This document shows positions 21,965 through 32,904 of a stretch of 64,000 nucleotides of DNA, in pieces. The DNA is from Spiroplasma ixodetis Y32. Its GTDB lineage: Bacteria > Bacillota_I > Bacilli_A > Mycoplasmatales > VBWQ01. Position numbers and translations under genes: made by a program. The number at the start of each line of letters is the position of its first letter. The first letter of the stretch is position 1. The stretch is taken from positions 434,001 to 498,000 of the forward strand of contig NZ_CP127039.1 of assembly GCF_030316605.1 (NCBI RefSeq), read 5' to 3'. Under the pieces are notes generated by a model. It ran no database searches. It was given only the letters and a program-made list of their open reading frames with translations, and was not told where the DNA came from.

Positions 21965-22399
21965 TTAATTCCCTTTCAATGAACTTGGTTTAAACGCTAA
22001 AGGTAATAAGTCTTTTACTAATATTTTACAAATTGTTTTAGTATCATTATTTTCATTTTTATTACTAATATAAACAGGGCATGTTTCTGGCATAATTTCA
22101 ATCATAAATTGACGACACATACCACAAGGAGAACCAACCGTTTCACTATCAGTAATTAAAAATAGACTAATAATATCTTCTTTTTTATAACCTTGAGCAA
22201 TAACTTGTGACAAAGCTGCTCTTTCAGCACAAACCCCTACTGAGTATGCAGCATTTTCAACATTTACTCCTAACACTTCTTTACTATTTTTCAAAATTAC
22301 TATTGCAGCAACTCTAAATAAAGAATAAGGAGCATAAGCATTTTTTTGTATTGCTTTTGCTTTTTTCAATAATACTAATAAATCTATATCTTGTTCCAT
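21965..22399 (-). CDS. cdd: Cytidine deaminase
   Basis: A 144-residue zinc enzyme converting cytidine/deoxycytidine to uridine for pyrimidine salvage. Catalytic CAERAAL (Cys and Glu proton shuttle) and the second zinc site PCGMCRQ are intact, with the substrate motif NVENAAYS. The usual length is about 130, so it is slightly long at the C-terminus. Embedded between ybeY and era, as in Bacillus and other mollicutes. Confidence 0.96.
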   Translation of the reverse strand: MEQDIDLLVLLKKAKAIQKNAYAPYSLFRVAAIVILKNSKEVLGVNVENAAYSVGVCAERAALSQVIAQGYKKEDIISLFLITDSETVGSPCGMCRQFMIEIMPETCPVYISNKNENNDTKTICKILVKDLLPLAFKPSSLKGN

Positions 22400-22410
22400 T
22401 ATAACACTCC

Positions 22411-22881
22411 TTATTTTCTAGTAATACCAAGAATATTTAAAATTTCATCTTGTAAATCCAACATAACCTTTTCTTCTACGCTATTTTGATGATCATATCC
22501 TAATGTATGGAGTAATCCATGAATAAAAAGAAATGATAATTCTCTAATTAAACTATGGCCATATTCTTGTGCTTGCGCTACTGCCTTTGAATAACAAATA
22601 TAAACATCACCTAAATCTCTAATATCAATATTAATATTTGGAAAATCATCATCATTATTTCCAAATGATAAAACATCAGGGACATAATCTTTATGACGAT
22701 ACATTGTATTTAATTCAATACTAGTCTGTTCGTCATTAAAAATAACAGCAATACACCATGTAATTTTCTGTTTTAACTTAATAGCTACTGCATTTAAAAT
22801 ATTTTCTGATAAAATATTAAAATTTTTAATGTCATAGTTATGGTCATTGTAAATATTTACAATATTAATTTTTGCTGGCAT
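22411..22881 (-). CDS. ybeY: Endoribonuclease YbeY (rRNA maturation)
   Basis: A 156-residue protein with the three-His zinc motif HGLLHTLGYDH near the C-terminus and the upstream DVLSFG block. It processes 16S rRNA and takes part in ribosome quality control. First well-preserved gene of the ybeY-cdd-era-recO cluster; 11 bp before cdd. Confidence 0.95.
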   Translation of the reverse strand: MPAKINIVNIYNDHNYDIKNFNILSENILNAVAIKLKQKITWCIAVIFNDEQTSIELNTMYRHKDYVPDVLSFGNNDDDFPNINIDIRDLGDVYICYSKAVAQAQEYGHSLIRELSFLFIHGLLHTLGYDHQNSVEEKVMLDLQDEILNILGITRK

Positions 22882-23031
22882 TTATCTACCTAACTTCTTT
22901 TTGATTAAATTATATCAATATTTACATTTATGTTGTAATATTATTTCAAATAAATGTTAACAAACTTTCTTTACCAATAATTATTAATACCATTTGATTT
23001 AAATATGTATTAGAATTAATGTTTTCTTCAA

Positions 23032-23331
23032 TTAAAAGTTGATTATTATCATTTTATTTTGGGGAAAAATTGTTAAATAACATTTATTAGTAGAGAAAAA
23101 AATAGTAATTTGATTAAAACTATTAAACTTTAAACATTCTTCTCTTTTAAAATCTAATAAATAAGCAAAGTGTCCCTTATTTTCATATCTTGTCTCACTT
23201 ATAAAAATAGTTTGACCATTAACAGCATAAACATGATGAATATTAATAATTTTTAAAAATAATAAGAGTCCTAAAAAAGGAAAAATTGAACTACTTCCTA
23301 ATAAATAAGTACTTTTTCTAAAAAAAATCAT
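23032..23331 (-). CDS. Hypothetical membrane-anchored protein, possibly frameshifted
   Basis: A 99-residue frame with one transmembrane segment (about residues 8-27, SSSIFPFLGLLLFLKIIN) and a short extracytoplasmic part. After the stop, a second frame one base away stays open for another ~40 codons (LLIEENINSNTYLNQMVLII). A one-base change in the AAAAT/TTTTGGGG stretch at about 23055 may therefore have shortened it. Overlaps the stop of the upstream broken gene by 1 bp. No family recognised. Confidence 0.5.
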   Translation of the reverse strand: MIFFRKSTYLLGSSSIFPFLGLLLFLKIINIHHVYAVNGQTIFISETRYENKGHFAYLLDFKREECLKFNSFNQITIFFSTNKCYLTIFPQNKMIIINF

Positions 23332-23433
23332 TATTCATTACCATCTATACTTTTATAATTATTTAAATCAATTACATTTTTAAATAATTTTACTATTGTT
23401 AAATCATGACCTGCATAAATAATAATTATTTTT

Positions 23434-24374
23434 GGCTTTTCTCCCTTTATGTACTATTTTTAAATTTTATCACATAAATGCTGAGAAAAGCCTATCTACG
23501 GACTTCTCCCCACATTTTTAAATGAAACATAGCATTACAGTTTCAAAAGTAGGTATCTTGTTGAATTTATATGCAGCTTCTTTGGCATATAAATGAACAT
23601 GATGTTTTGCAACTTTGATATGTGTTTTAAATGTTCTTCGTATATGTTTTCATACTGATTCAATTTGATTGGTATTTACGCCAATTTTTGAAACATAACC
23701 ATCTTGATGGTTAACTGTTTTGTGATTAGGGAAAAGTGATTTGAAATCACGATATCCTTTTCAAGAATCAGTATGTACATCACACTTTGAAGAAATATGG
23801 TTTCTTGCAAACTGCAAAAGATTTTTACTTTTTGCGTTTTTGATTACTTTCACAATTAAATTATTGGTTGTTTTTTCATAAATCCCAACAATTAATGTTT
23901 TATTTATCAAAGATCTTCCTTGTTTTTTAAAACCCATATGTGAAAGATACATTTCATCCATTTGCACTATGCCCTCAACAATAAATTGATGTTCTTGTTT
24001 GGCAATACGATTTCTGATTTCATGACCCATTCTTCAAGCAGTTTTCAAAGTCACACCCAATTCTTTTGCAACATCAGTTGATGTAATTCCATGTTTGGTG
24101 TTTATTCATCTAAAGATGAGATAAAATCAAAATCTCAAAGGTGTTTGTGACTTGTAAAAAATGGTGCCATGAAGAATACTAAATGTTTGATGACATTTCA
24201 AACATCTTATTCTTCTTAAATTAGAAGTATTCAAACTTGTTCAAGAACACATGATACATTTGTTTTTCTTCAAACTTGCTATATATTTTAAACAATCCTG
24301 TTCTGTTTGAAAAGCATTGTTGAACTCATTCAATTTCATTGTTTCCTCCACAAGTACATGTGGGGAGAAGTCCG
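23434..24374 (-). mobile_element. Family A (IS1595-like) insertion sequence
   Basis: A complete 941-bp copy with direct repeats TTATTTTT (23426-23433 and 24375-24382). Confidence 0.93.
23518..24339 (-). CDS. IS1595-family transposase
   Basis: A consensus 273-residue protein: zinc ribbon Cys28/31/46/49, HTH, D128, D191, E227 and no visible defect. One of the best candidates for the source of active transposase in the window. Confidence 0.88.
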
Positions 24375-25505
24375 TTATTTTTTTATAATGATTCAACAAT
24401 AAAGTTATTAACTTTATTTTTAAATCTGTAAGGTAGTACAGACATTTTGGACTATTTTCCATCTAATAAAAGTTTATCAAAATAATCCATAGTAGTCATT
24501 AACCCTAATGATTTATGTGGTTTAGAATTGTTATAATATTCTTGAAAAGAATTAACTAATTTTTGAAATAAACTAAAATCACTATTTAAATATGGTTTTA
24601 TTTCAAATAAATTACTTCAATTTCTATGAAATCTTTCAATCTTACCATTACTCTGTGGTGATCTAAACGGTGTAGTTTCATGAACTATACCTTTTTTATT
24701 ATAAAAATTTGTAAATCAACGATTCCTTTGTGGTTTTCCACAAGATGTATTAACATATTGACTACCATTATCAGTTCTAATTCTTTTAATTTTAATTCCC
24801 AATTTTTCATAAAAATTTAAAGCATTTTTAGTAGCATTTACAATATCTCTGGTTTGTGCTTGTTCAGATGGATAACAATAAGTAATTCGAGTTTTTTCAT
24901 CAATAAAATCAATAATATATCATCTTTTACTTCCTGTTATATAATCTGATACTACTTTAATATCAGTCTGCAATAATCCAGTTTCTTTTACTTCATATCT
25001 CAAATGTTTTTTCTTAATAGTTTTTTGTGAATAAAAACCAAAACGTTTTAATCAACAATATATAGTTTTAACCGAAGGTTTTGGCAAAAAATTAAACCTA
25101 ATATCATCAATATGTCTTATTAAATAACAAAATTGAAAAGCGCCTATACCAAACTCTTCTTTATACTGAACAAAATAATTTATAAATTTTTCTGATAATT
25201 ACAAATTATACAAATATTTAATATTTTTAGGTTTTGTTGATTTAAATAATAATTCTTCAAAAGGTTTATTTTTGTAGAAAATATCATAAAAACGTTTAGC
25301 TCAATAATAAAAAGTTTGCTTTGGCATATGTAATTGAGAAATTATTTCTTTACAAGAATTTTTATTTTTAAAAATAAAACAAAATTTTCTAAATTTACGA
25401 TAATAAATATTAACTTTATTAATATTTTTATCATTTTTATACTTTTCTACAAACTTGTTAAATTTATAATCAAATTTAGTAAAATCAGCACTATTAATTA
25501 AATAT

Positions 25506-25905
25506 CGGACTTCTCCCCACATGTACTTGTGGAGGAAACAATGAAATTGAATGAGTTCAACAATGCTTTTCAAACAGAACAGGATTGTTTAAAATATATA
25601 GCAAGTTTGAAGAAAAACAAATGTATCATGTGTTCTTGAACAAGTTTGAATACTTCTAATTTAAGAAGAATAAGATGTTTGAAATGTCATCAAACATTTA
25701 GTATTCTTCATGGCACCATTTTTTACAAGTCACAAACACCTTTGAGATTTTGATTTTATCTCATCTTTAGATGAATAAACACCAAACATAGAATTACATC
25801 AACTGATGTTGCAAAAGAATTGGGTGTGACTTTGAAAACTGCTTGAAGAATGGGTCATGAAATCAGAAATCGTATTGCCAAACAAGAACATCAATTTATT
25901 GTTGA
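25506..25905 (+). mobile_element. Family A 5' fragment
   Basis: It begins at the right end CGGACTTCTCCCCACATG, includes the transposase start and about 122 codons, and is cut at 25905 by family B. The piece is inserted in the start region of the family D transposase. Its 3' half is deleted. Confidence 0.87.
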
Positions 25906-27291
25906 GGCATTGGTTAGATAAGTTTACTTTCTTGTCTTCAAATCTGTACAAATTGGTTTGGAGACATTTTTAATCGTAAAATCATTCTATCATTATTTCA
26001 TCAGTTAATAAATTTTCTTAATGCTTCTGTGAAATGTTTAATGCTATTAAACTTGTTACCAAACATAATTTTAAAATCTCTTTTGATTCAGCGATTTAAA
26101 CATTCACTTACTTGGTTGCCTTTAAATCCTGATAAACTTTTTGAATGAATTAAAGTTTTACTTTTATTAAAACTATTTGTAACTATTTTACTAGTATTAC
26201 CTGAACCTAAATCAGACTGGATAAATGTTGCAAATATTTTATGTTCTTTACGACTTGCCTTTGTTACTTGATTAAGAACATTTAAAATGGTTATTGCATT
26301 TTCACTTTTATTAATTTTTCAACCAACTATAGCATTACTATTCATATCTGTAGCAATTTCTAATAATAATTTAGTTTTTTTATTATTAATAATTAATTCT
26401 TTAAATCAAGTACCATCGATGCCAACTTTTTCAAGATAAGTATTACTGGTAAAATTACGTTTTAATAAATCTTGGAAATTTGATTTTAAGGCATTAGATT
26501 TCGCTCTACGCTGTTTTTTGGGTTTGGTTAATAGTTTGTGTGATATTATTATCTTCTAATAACCTCATAATGCTGTTTTTACTGCATTTAAGATTGGTGT
26601 TGTTTTTCTTTAATTCTAATCTCACCTTTTCTAAACTAGTAATTTTAATTATTTTATCTTTGTTGCTAATAACAACAATTTTATTTAATTCTTTTAATAA
26701 CTCATTATCAATTTTTGTTTGATATTTCTTTTTACCGTTTTTTATTCATTTATAATATGCAACTTTACTGATAGGTAACAAACTAATTATGTCATTAATT
26801 CCATAATTTTTATTTCTATATTTATCAACTATTAAAAAACATTTACTTTTCAATAATTTACTATTTAAAATATTTTGATTGTTTTTTAATTCTTTATCAC
26901 AGGATTGTTTTTGTCTTAAAAATTCATTTTTTATTTTTTCTTTTAGTAGTGACTTTTTGAGTTTTTTATTTTCAAGTTTTAAATTTTTATCTTTGATATT
27001 CACTTTATCTATTTGATGATTTGTTTGAAAAGTATGAATAGTAATTAATTTATTATTTTTTTGATATTTTTTTACTCAATTATAAATTAATGATCTGGTT
27101 GATAATTGATATTTGGTTTTAATATCAATGGTTTTTAATTTTTTAATCACTACATATTCATTTAAAACATCTAGTTTAATTTTTCTTGTATAAACTTTAT
27201 ATTTCATCTTTACTCCTTAACTATTAATTATTTAAACTAATCATACTGTCTAGATTAAAAATTATAGGAGTAAACTTAACTAACTTATGCC
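25906..27291 (-). mobile_element. Family B insertion sequence, frameshifted
   Basis: Both ends are present (GGCATTGGTTAG and rc GGCATAAGTTAG) but the length is 1386 bp, because the TG run near 26538 has three units. The transposase (25914-27207) is frameshifted there. The two flanks belong to different elements (A on one side, D terminus on the other), so this is a recombination joint. Confidence 0.87.
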
Positions 27292-27316
27292 GTCCAAAAA
27301 GTGTGTCTAATCTACA

Positions 27317-27781
27317 AATGGTAAATGAAACTATATTTGCTTATTAATTGACCTATTTAACCGCGAAATTATTGGACATAGTGTTTGGAGTTAAAAAAGA
27401 TGCATCATTAGTAAATCAAGCATTTATGTAATCAAATCGCTGTTTAAAAGATATTGAAATATTTCATAGTGATCGCGGCAATTAATTTAATAATAAAATG
27501 ATTGATAAACTTTTATTAGGATTCAATATTAATCGTTCTTTAAGCAAAAAAGGCTGTCCTTATGATAATGCTGTTGCTGAAGCAACTTTCAAAACTTTTA
27601 AGACAGAATTTATTAATGATAGAAATTTTACATCATTAATCCAATTAAAATTAGAATTATTTGATTACATCAACTGATATAACAACATAAGAATTCACAG
27701 CACTCTAAACTACTTAACCCCCATCAAATACCAAGCACAAATGTCTACCAAAAAATAGTCCTAAAAAGTGTTGCCATTCCA
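27317..27781 (+). mobile_element. Family C 3' fragment
   Basis: It contains the second half of orfB, from NGKWNYICLL to the C-terminus QMSTKK, and the end TGTTGCCATTCCA. Two nonsense codons occur (TAA for Gln in FMQSN; TAA for Glu in HSDRGNEF), so it has been inactive for some time. Confidence 0.85.
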
Positions 27782-27850
27782 CTTTCTAAAGAAGATTTAA
27801 ATTTTATTCCATTTTTAGTATCAAATCGTTCATTTAGATTTATTTTATAA
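27782..27850 (+). pseudogene. Short C-terminal coding remnant
   Basis: An open stretch (LSKEDLNFIPFLVSNRSF) leaves the family C end and stops at TAA. It could be the end of an interrupted host gene. It is too short to identify. The following ~220 bp to 28071 is AT-rich intergenic sequence with no gene seen. Confidence 0.25.
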
Positions 27851-28071
27851 ATAAATTTTTTGTTTTATTTATTAAAAACATAAACATTTAAAATATGATA
27901 AAAACATTAATTATTATTAAATAATAGTTAGTAAGTGTGAAATTTTAAAAGATAATCTTACTTTTAATTTTTTTTTAAAATAAAAAGTTTAATATTGTAT
28001 AAAAATATTGATAATTTTTTAATTTACTAATATAATTGTTAAAGTAAAATAAAAAATAGGAGCTGACATGA

Positions 28072-28287
28072 ATGCATTCAGTGAAAAAATCACCATCATC
28101 AGACAACAAAGAAAACGAAGAACGAACAAGTAGTGAACAAGAGTTTCAACGTCTTTTAAAAGGATTTAGTAAAAAGGCCCAAGAGACTAAAAGAGCAGAA
28201 AAAAGACATAAACATTTTCTTTCTGCGCGTGATGAAAAACGCGAAAAACAAAGCGCTGCTGCTAAAAAGAAAAAACATCGTAAGTAA
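28072..28287 (+). CDS. Small Lys/Arg-rich protein of unknown function
   Basis: A 71-residue highly charged protein (EEERTSSEQEFQRLLKGF-like start; RAEKRHKHFLSARDEKR; C-terminal KKKKHRK), with no hydrophobic segment and likely helical. The ATG at 28072 lies 9 nt after AGGAG; another ATG at 28068 is out of frame. The composition suggests nucleic-acid or ribosome association, which is inference only. It is followed by a terminator and then the C39 exporter remnant. Confidence 0.65.
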   Translation: MHSVKKSPSSDNKENEERTSSEQEFQRLLKGFSKKAQETKRAEKRHKHFLSARDEKREKQSAAAKKKKHRK

Positions 28288-28305
28288 TAAAAAGGAAAAA
28301 ATGGT

Positions 28306-28342
28306 AATCACTGTTAATTATTATTGGCGGTGATTTTTTATA
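28306..28342 (+). terminator. Terminator-like hairpin covering the exporter ribosome site
   Basis: AATCACTG and CGGTGATT can pair (one G-U) around a 14-nt loop and are followed by TTTTTT. The 3' arm contains GGTGA, the only ribosome-site-like sequence before the C39 gene ATG at 28342, so the same hairpin could limit its expression. Confidence 0.5.
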
Positions 28343-28527
28343 TGAAATATCCTTTTGTTCAACAAGAAACAGAAAATGATTGTGGTTTGGCATGTCTTGC
28401 TATGATATATAGATTTTATTTTAAGAAGAAGTTATTAATTAATGATATAAAAAAAGATATATTTTTAACAAAATTGGGAATTAATCTTTTAGAATTAAAA
28501 TAATTGGCTAGTAATTATAATTTATTA

Positions 28528-29467
28528 CGGATTTTTCCCCACATGTACTTGTGGAGAAAACAATGAAATTGAATGAGTTCAACAATGCTTTTCAAACAGA
28601 ACAGGATTGTTTAAAATATATAGCAAGTTTGAAAAAAAACAAATGTATTATGTGTTCTTGAACAAGTTTGAATACTTCTAATTTAAGAAGAATAAGATGT
28701 TTGAAATGTCATCAAACATTTAGTATTCTTCATGGCACCATTTTTTACAAGTCACAAACACCTTTGAGATTTTGATTTTATCTCATCTTTAGATGAATAA
28801 ATACCAAACATGGAATTACATCAACTGATGTTGCAAAAGAATTGGGTGTGACTTTGAAAACTGCTTGAAGAATGGGTCATGAAATCAGAAATCGTATTGC
28901 CAAACAAGAACATCAATTTATTGTTGAGGGCATAGTGCAAATGGATGAAATGTATCTTTCACATATGGGTTTTAAAAAACAAGGAAGATCTTTGATAAAT
29001 AAAACATTAATTGTTGGGATTTATGAAAAAACAACCAATAATTTAATTGTGAAAGTAATCAAAAACGCAAAAAGTAAAAATCTTTTGCAGTTTGCAAGAA
29101 ACCATATTTCTTCAAAGTGTGATGTACATACTGATTCTTGAAAAGGATATCGTGATTTCAAATCACTTTTCCCTAATCACAAAACAGTTAACCATCAAGA
29201 TGGTTATGTTTCAAAAATTGGCGTAAATACCAATCGAATTCAATCAGTATGAAAACATATACGAAGAACATTTAAAACACATATCAAAGTTGCAAAACAT
29301 CATGTTCATTTATATGCCAAAGAAGCTGCATATAAATTCAACAAGATACCTACTTTTGAAACTGTAATGCTATGTTTCATTTAAAAATGTGGGGAGAAGT
29401 CCGTAGATAGGCTTTTCTCAGCATTTATGTGATAAAATTTAAAATAGTACATAAAGGGAGAAAAGCC
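28528..29467 (+). mobile_element. Family A (IS1595-like) insertion sequence in exporter gene
   Basis: A complete 940-bp copy with direct repeats ATTTATTA (28520-28527, 29468-29475). The outer end reads CGGATTTTTCCCC, a mutated terminal repeat. Confidence 0.92.
28563..29384 (+). CDS. IS1595-family transposase, catalytic Glu replaced
   Basis: A full-length 273-residue frame, but NQIESVW reads NRIQSVW, so the third catalytic acidic residue E227 is Gln. The protein is therefore expected to be inactive even though the frame is open. Confidence 0.82.
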
Positions 29468-29880
29468 ATTTATTATTAAAAGCTTATAATATTAATTTTG
29501 ATAAATTAAAATCACTAATAATTGTTAAATCATTAATTATTCAAATATATAATGCTAATGTTGGATTTCATTTTGTAGTTATTTACAAAAAGAAAAAAAA
29601 TAAATGACTGGTGGCAAATCCAGAAGATATTGAATTTAGTTGAAAAAATATTGAAGATTTTACAAAAATTTTTACGAATGTTGTTATTTCAACTAATATA
29701 ATAAATAAATTTTTTATTAGTAATAAAAAAAAGATGAATAAAATTAAAAATTTTTCACCATTTTTGATTCCAAATTATTTATATTATTCATTAATTATTA
29801 TAATTAATAATTTATTTTTAGTTACTACCTTTTTTATAGTACAAGTATTTTATAAGCATTTTATTAAGCAAATTATTTTA

Positions 29881-30821
29881 CGGACTTCTCCCCACATGTA
29901 CTTGTGGAGGAAACAATGAAATTGAATGAGTTCAACAATGCTTTTCAAACAGAACAGGATTGTTTAAAATATATAGCAAGTTTGAAGAAAAACAAATGTA
30001 TCATGTGTTCTTGAACAAGTTTGAATACTTCTAATTTAAGAAGAATAAGATGTTTGAAATGTCATCAAACATTTAGTATTCTTCATGGCACCATTTTTTA
30101 CAAGTCACAAACACCTTTGAGATTTTGATTTTATCTCATCTTTAGATGAATAAACACCAAACATGGAATTACATCAACTGATGTTGCAAAAGAATTGGGT
30201 GTGACTTTGAAAACTGCTTGAAGAATGGGTCATGAAATCAGAAATCGTATTGCCAAACAAGAACATCAATTTATTGTTGAGGGCATAGTGCAAATGGATG
30301 GAATGTATCTTTCACATATGGGTTTTAAAAAACAAGGAAGATCTTTGATAAATAAAACATTAATTGTTGGGATTTATGAAAAAACAACCAATAATTTAAT
30401 TGTGAAAGTAATCAAAAACGCAAAAAGTAAAAATCTTTTGCAGTTTGCAAGAAACCATATTTCTTCAAAGTGTGATGTACATACTGATTCTTGAAAAGGA
30501 TATCGTGATTTCAAATCACTTTTCCCTAATCACAAAACAGTTAACCATCAAGATGGTTATGTTTCAAAAATTGGCGTAAATACCAATCAAATTGAATCAG
30601 TATGAAAACATATACGAAGAACATTTAAAACACATATCAAAGTTGCAAAACATCATGTTCATTTATATGCCAAAGAAGCTGCATATAAATTCAACAAGAT
30701 ACCTACTTTTGAAACTGTAATGCTATGTTTCATTTAAAAATGTGGGGAGAAGTCCGTAGATAGGCTTTTCTCAACATTTATGTGATAAAATTTAAAAATA
30801 GTACATAAAGGGAGAAAATCC
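29881..30821 (+). mobile_element. Family A (IS1595-like) insertion sequence in exporter gene
   Basis: A complete copy with direct repeats TTATTTTA (29873-29880, 30822-30829). The hairpin end is mutated (GAAAATCC instead of GAAAAGCC). Confidence 0.92.
29916..30737 (+). CDS. IS1595-family transposase, changed next to catalytic Asp
   Basis: A 273-residue frame with QMDGMYL in place of QMDEMYL. The residue after catalytic D128, normally Glu in this family, is Gly. Activity is doubtful. Confidence 0.82.
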
Positions 30822-32904
30822 TTATTTTAAATAATAATGGAATGGCAACACTTTTTAGGACTATTTTTTGGTAGACATTTGTGCTTGGTATTTGATGGGG
30901 GTTAAGTAGTTTAGAGTGCTGTGAATTCTTATGTTGTTATATCAGTTGATGTAATCAAATAGTTCTAATTTTAATTGGATTAATGATGTAAAATTTCTAT
31001 CATTAATAAATTCTGCCTTAAAAGTTTTGAAAGTTGCTTCAGCAACAGCATTATCATAAGGACAGCCTTTTTTGCTTAAAGAACGATTAATATTGAATCC
31101 TAATAAAAGTTTATCAATCATTTTATTGTTAAATTCATTGCCGCGATCACTATGAAATATTTCAATATCTTTTAAACAGCGATTTGATTGCATAAATGCT
31201 TGATTTACTAATGATGCATCTTTTTTAACTCCCCAAACACTATGTCCAATAATTTCGCGGTTAAATAGGTCAATTAATAAGCAAATATAGTTTCATTTAC
31301 CATTAACTTGAACATAAGTTAAATCACTAACAATAACTTCATTTTTAATTCTATTATTAAAGTTTCTATTAACAAGATTGGTTATTTGACTATCATTAAC
31401 TTTATTATGATGATTTTTGAATGATAATTTAGTGTATTTTGATATTAAATTATGCTTATTCATAATTTCTTTAATTTTTCTGCGTGATAAATAAATTTCT
31501 TGGTTTGCTAGTATGACTTTTAATCTTCTTGTTCCATAAACTTCTTTATTTTCTTTAAAAGCACTAATAACAGCTTGTTCATAAATATTATTTTGATTTT
31601 TTTCTTTAAATTAAAATAGGCATAAGTTAGTTAAGTTTACTCCTATAATTTTTAATCTAGACAGTATGATTAGTTTAAATAATTAATAGTTAAGGAGTAA
31701 AGATGAAATATAAAGTTTATACAAGAAAAATTAAACTAGATGTTTTAAATGAATATGTAGTGATTAAAAAATTAAAAACCATTGATATTAAAACCAAATA
31801 TCAATTATCAACCAGATCATTAATTTATAATTGAGTAAAAAAATATCAAAAAAATAATAAATTAATTACTATTCATACTTTTCAAACAAATCATCAAATA
31901 GATAAAGTGAATATCAAAGATAAAAATTTAAAACTTGAAAATAAAAAACTCAAAAAGTCACTACTAAAAGAAAAAATAAAAAATGAATTTTTAAGACAAA
32001 AACAATTCTGTGATAAAGAATTAAAAAACAATCAAAATATTTTAAATAGTAAATTATTGAAAAGTAAATGTTTTTTAATAGTTGATAAATATAGAAATAA
32101 AAATTATGGAATTAATGACATAATTAGTTTGTTACCTTTCAGTAAAGTTGCATATTATAAATGAATAAAAAACGGTAAAAAGAAATATCAAACAAAAATT
32201 GATAATGAGTTATTAAAAGAATTAAATAAAATTGTTGTTATTAGCAACAAAGATAAAATAATTAAAATTACTAGTTTAGAAAAGGTGAGATTAGAATTAA
32301 AGAAAAACAACACCAATCTTAAATGCAGTAAAAACAGCATTATGAGGTTATTAGAAGATAATAATATCACAAACTATTAACCAAACCCAAAAAACAGCGT
32401 AGAGCGAAATCTAATTCCTTAAAATCAAATTTCCAAGATTTATTAAAACGTAATTTTACCAGTAATACTTATCTTGAAAAAGTTGGCATCGATGGTACTT
32501 GATTTAAAGAATTAATTATTAATAATAAAAAAACTAAATTATTATTAGAAATTGCTACAGATATGAATAGTAATGCTATAGTTGGTTGAAAAATTAATAA
32601 AAGTGAAAATGCAATAACCATTTTAAATGTTCTTAATCAAGTAACAAAGGCAAGTCGTAAAGAACATAAAATATTTGCAACATTTATCCAGTCTGATTTA
32701 GGTTCAGGTAATACTAGTAAAATAGTTACAAATATTTTTAATAAAAGTAAAACTTTAATTCATTCAAAAAGTTTATCAGGATTTAAAGGCAACCAAGTAA
32801 GTGAATGTTTAAATCGCTGAATCAAAAGAGATTTTAAAATTATGTTTGGTAACAAGTTTAATAGCATTAAACATTTCACAGAAGCATTAAGAAAATTTAT
32901 TAAC

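Larger units (their letters stand above)
23331..24426 (-). pseudogene. C-terminal remnant of a host gene, split by IS1595-like copy
   Basis: Joining across the family A copy (duplication TTATTTTT) gives DLKIKLITLLLNHYKK then IIIIYAGHDLTIVKLFKNVI and a stop that overlaps the next start. The N-terminus is removed by family D at 24427. The YAGHDLTI motif resembles the second catalytic His block of histidine-phosphatase enzymes, but the piece is too short to be sure. It was probably the first gene of the ybeY operon. Confidence 0.4.
24427..27316 (-). mobile_element. Family D element, broken by families A and B
   Basis: Outer D sequence occupies 24427-25505, and a 25-bp 5' terminus remains at 27292-27316. 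Between them lie a truncated A copy and a B copy, and about 60 bp of D is missing. The D transposase also has a nonsense change (TAA at about 25200, where other copies read Trp/Glu-Leu-Ser context) and a Cys-to-Tyr change near 24700. It is dead. Confidence 0.85.
28342..30837 (+). pseudogene. C39-peptidase ABC exporter (double-glycine peptide processing), N-terminal remnant
   Basis: Joined across two family A copies (duplications ATTTATTA and TTATTTTA), the frame gives a complete C39 peptidase domain. Gln and Cys are in VQQETENDCGLACLAMIY, His in ANVGFHFVVIY and the third-residue site in WLVANPED, where Asn stands where Asp is usual. The first transmembrane helices of the transporter follow (PNYLYYSLIIIINNLFLVTT). 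Such proteins cleave Gly-Gly leaders of bacteriocins or pheromones and export the peptide with ATP. A TAA at 28501, two insertions and loss of everything after about residue 190 to family C show it is dead. Confidence 0.85.

Noticed and set aside
24241..24462. 73-residue frame starting MENSPKCLYYL
   Set aside because: It is a chance fusion of a family D end, a host remnant and the family A leader; the lower part is simply the transposase N-terminus.
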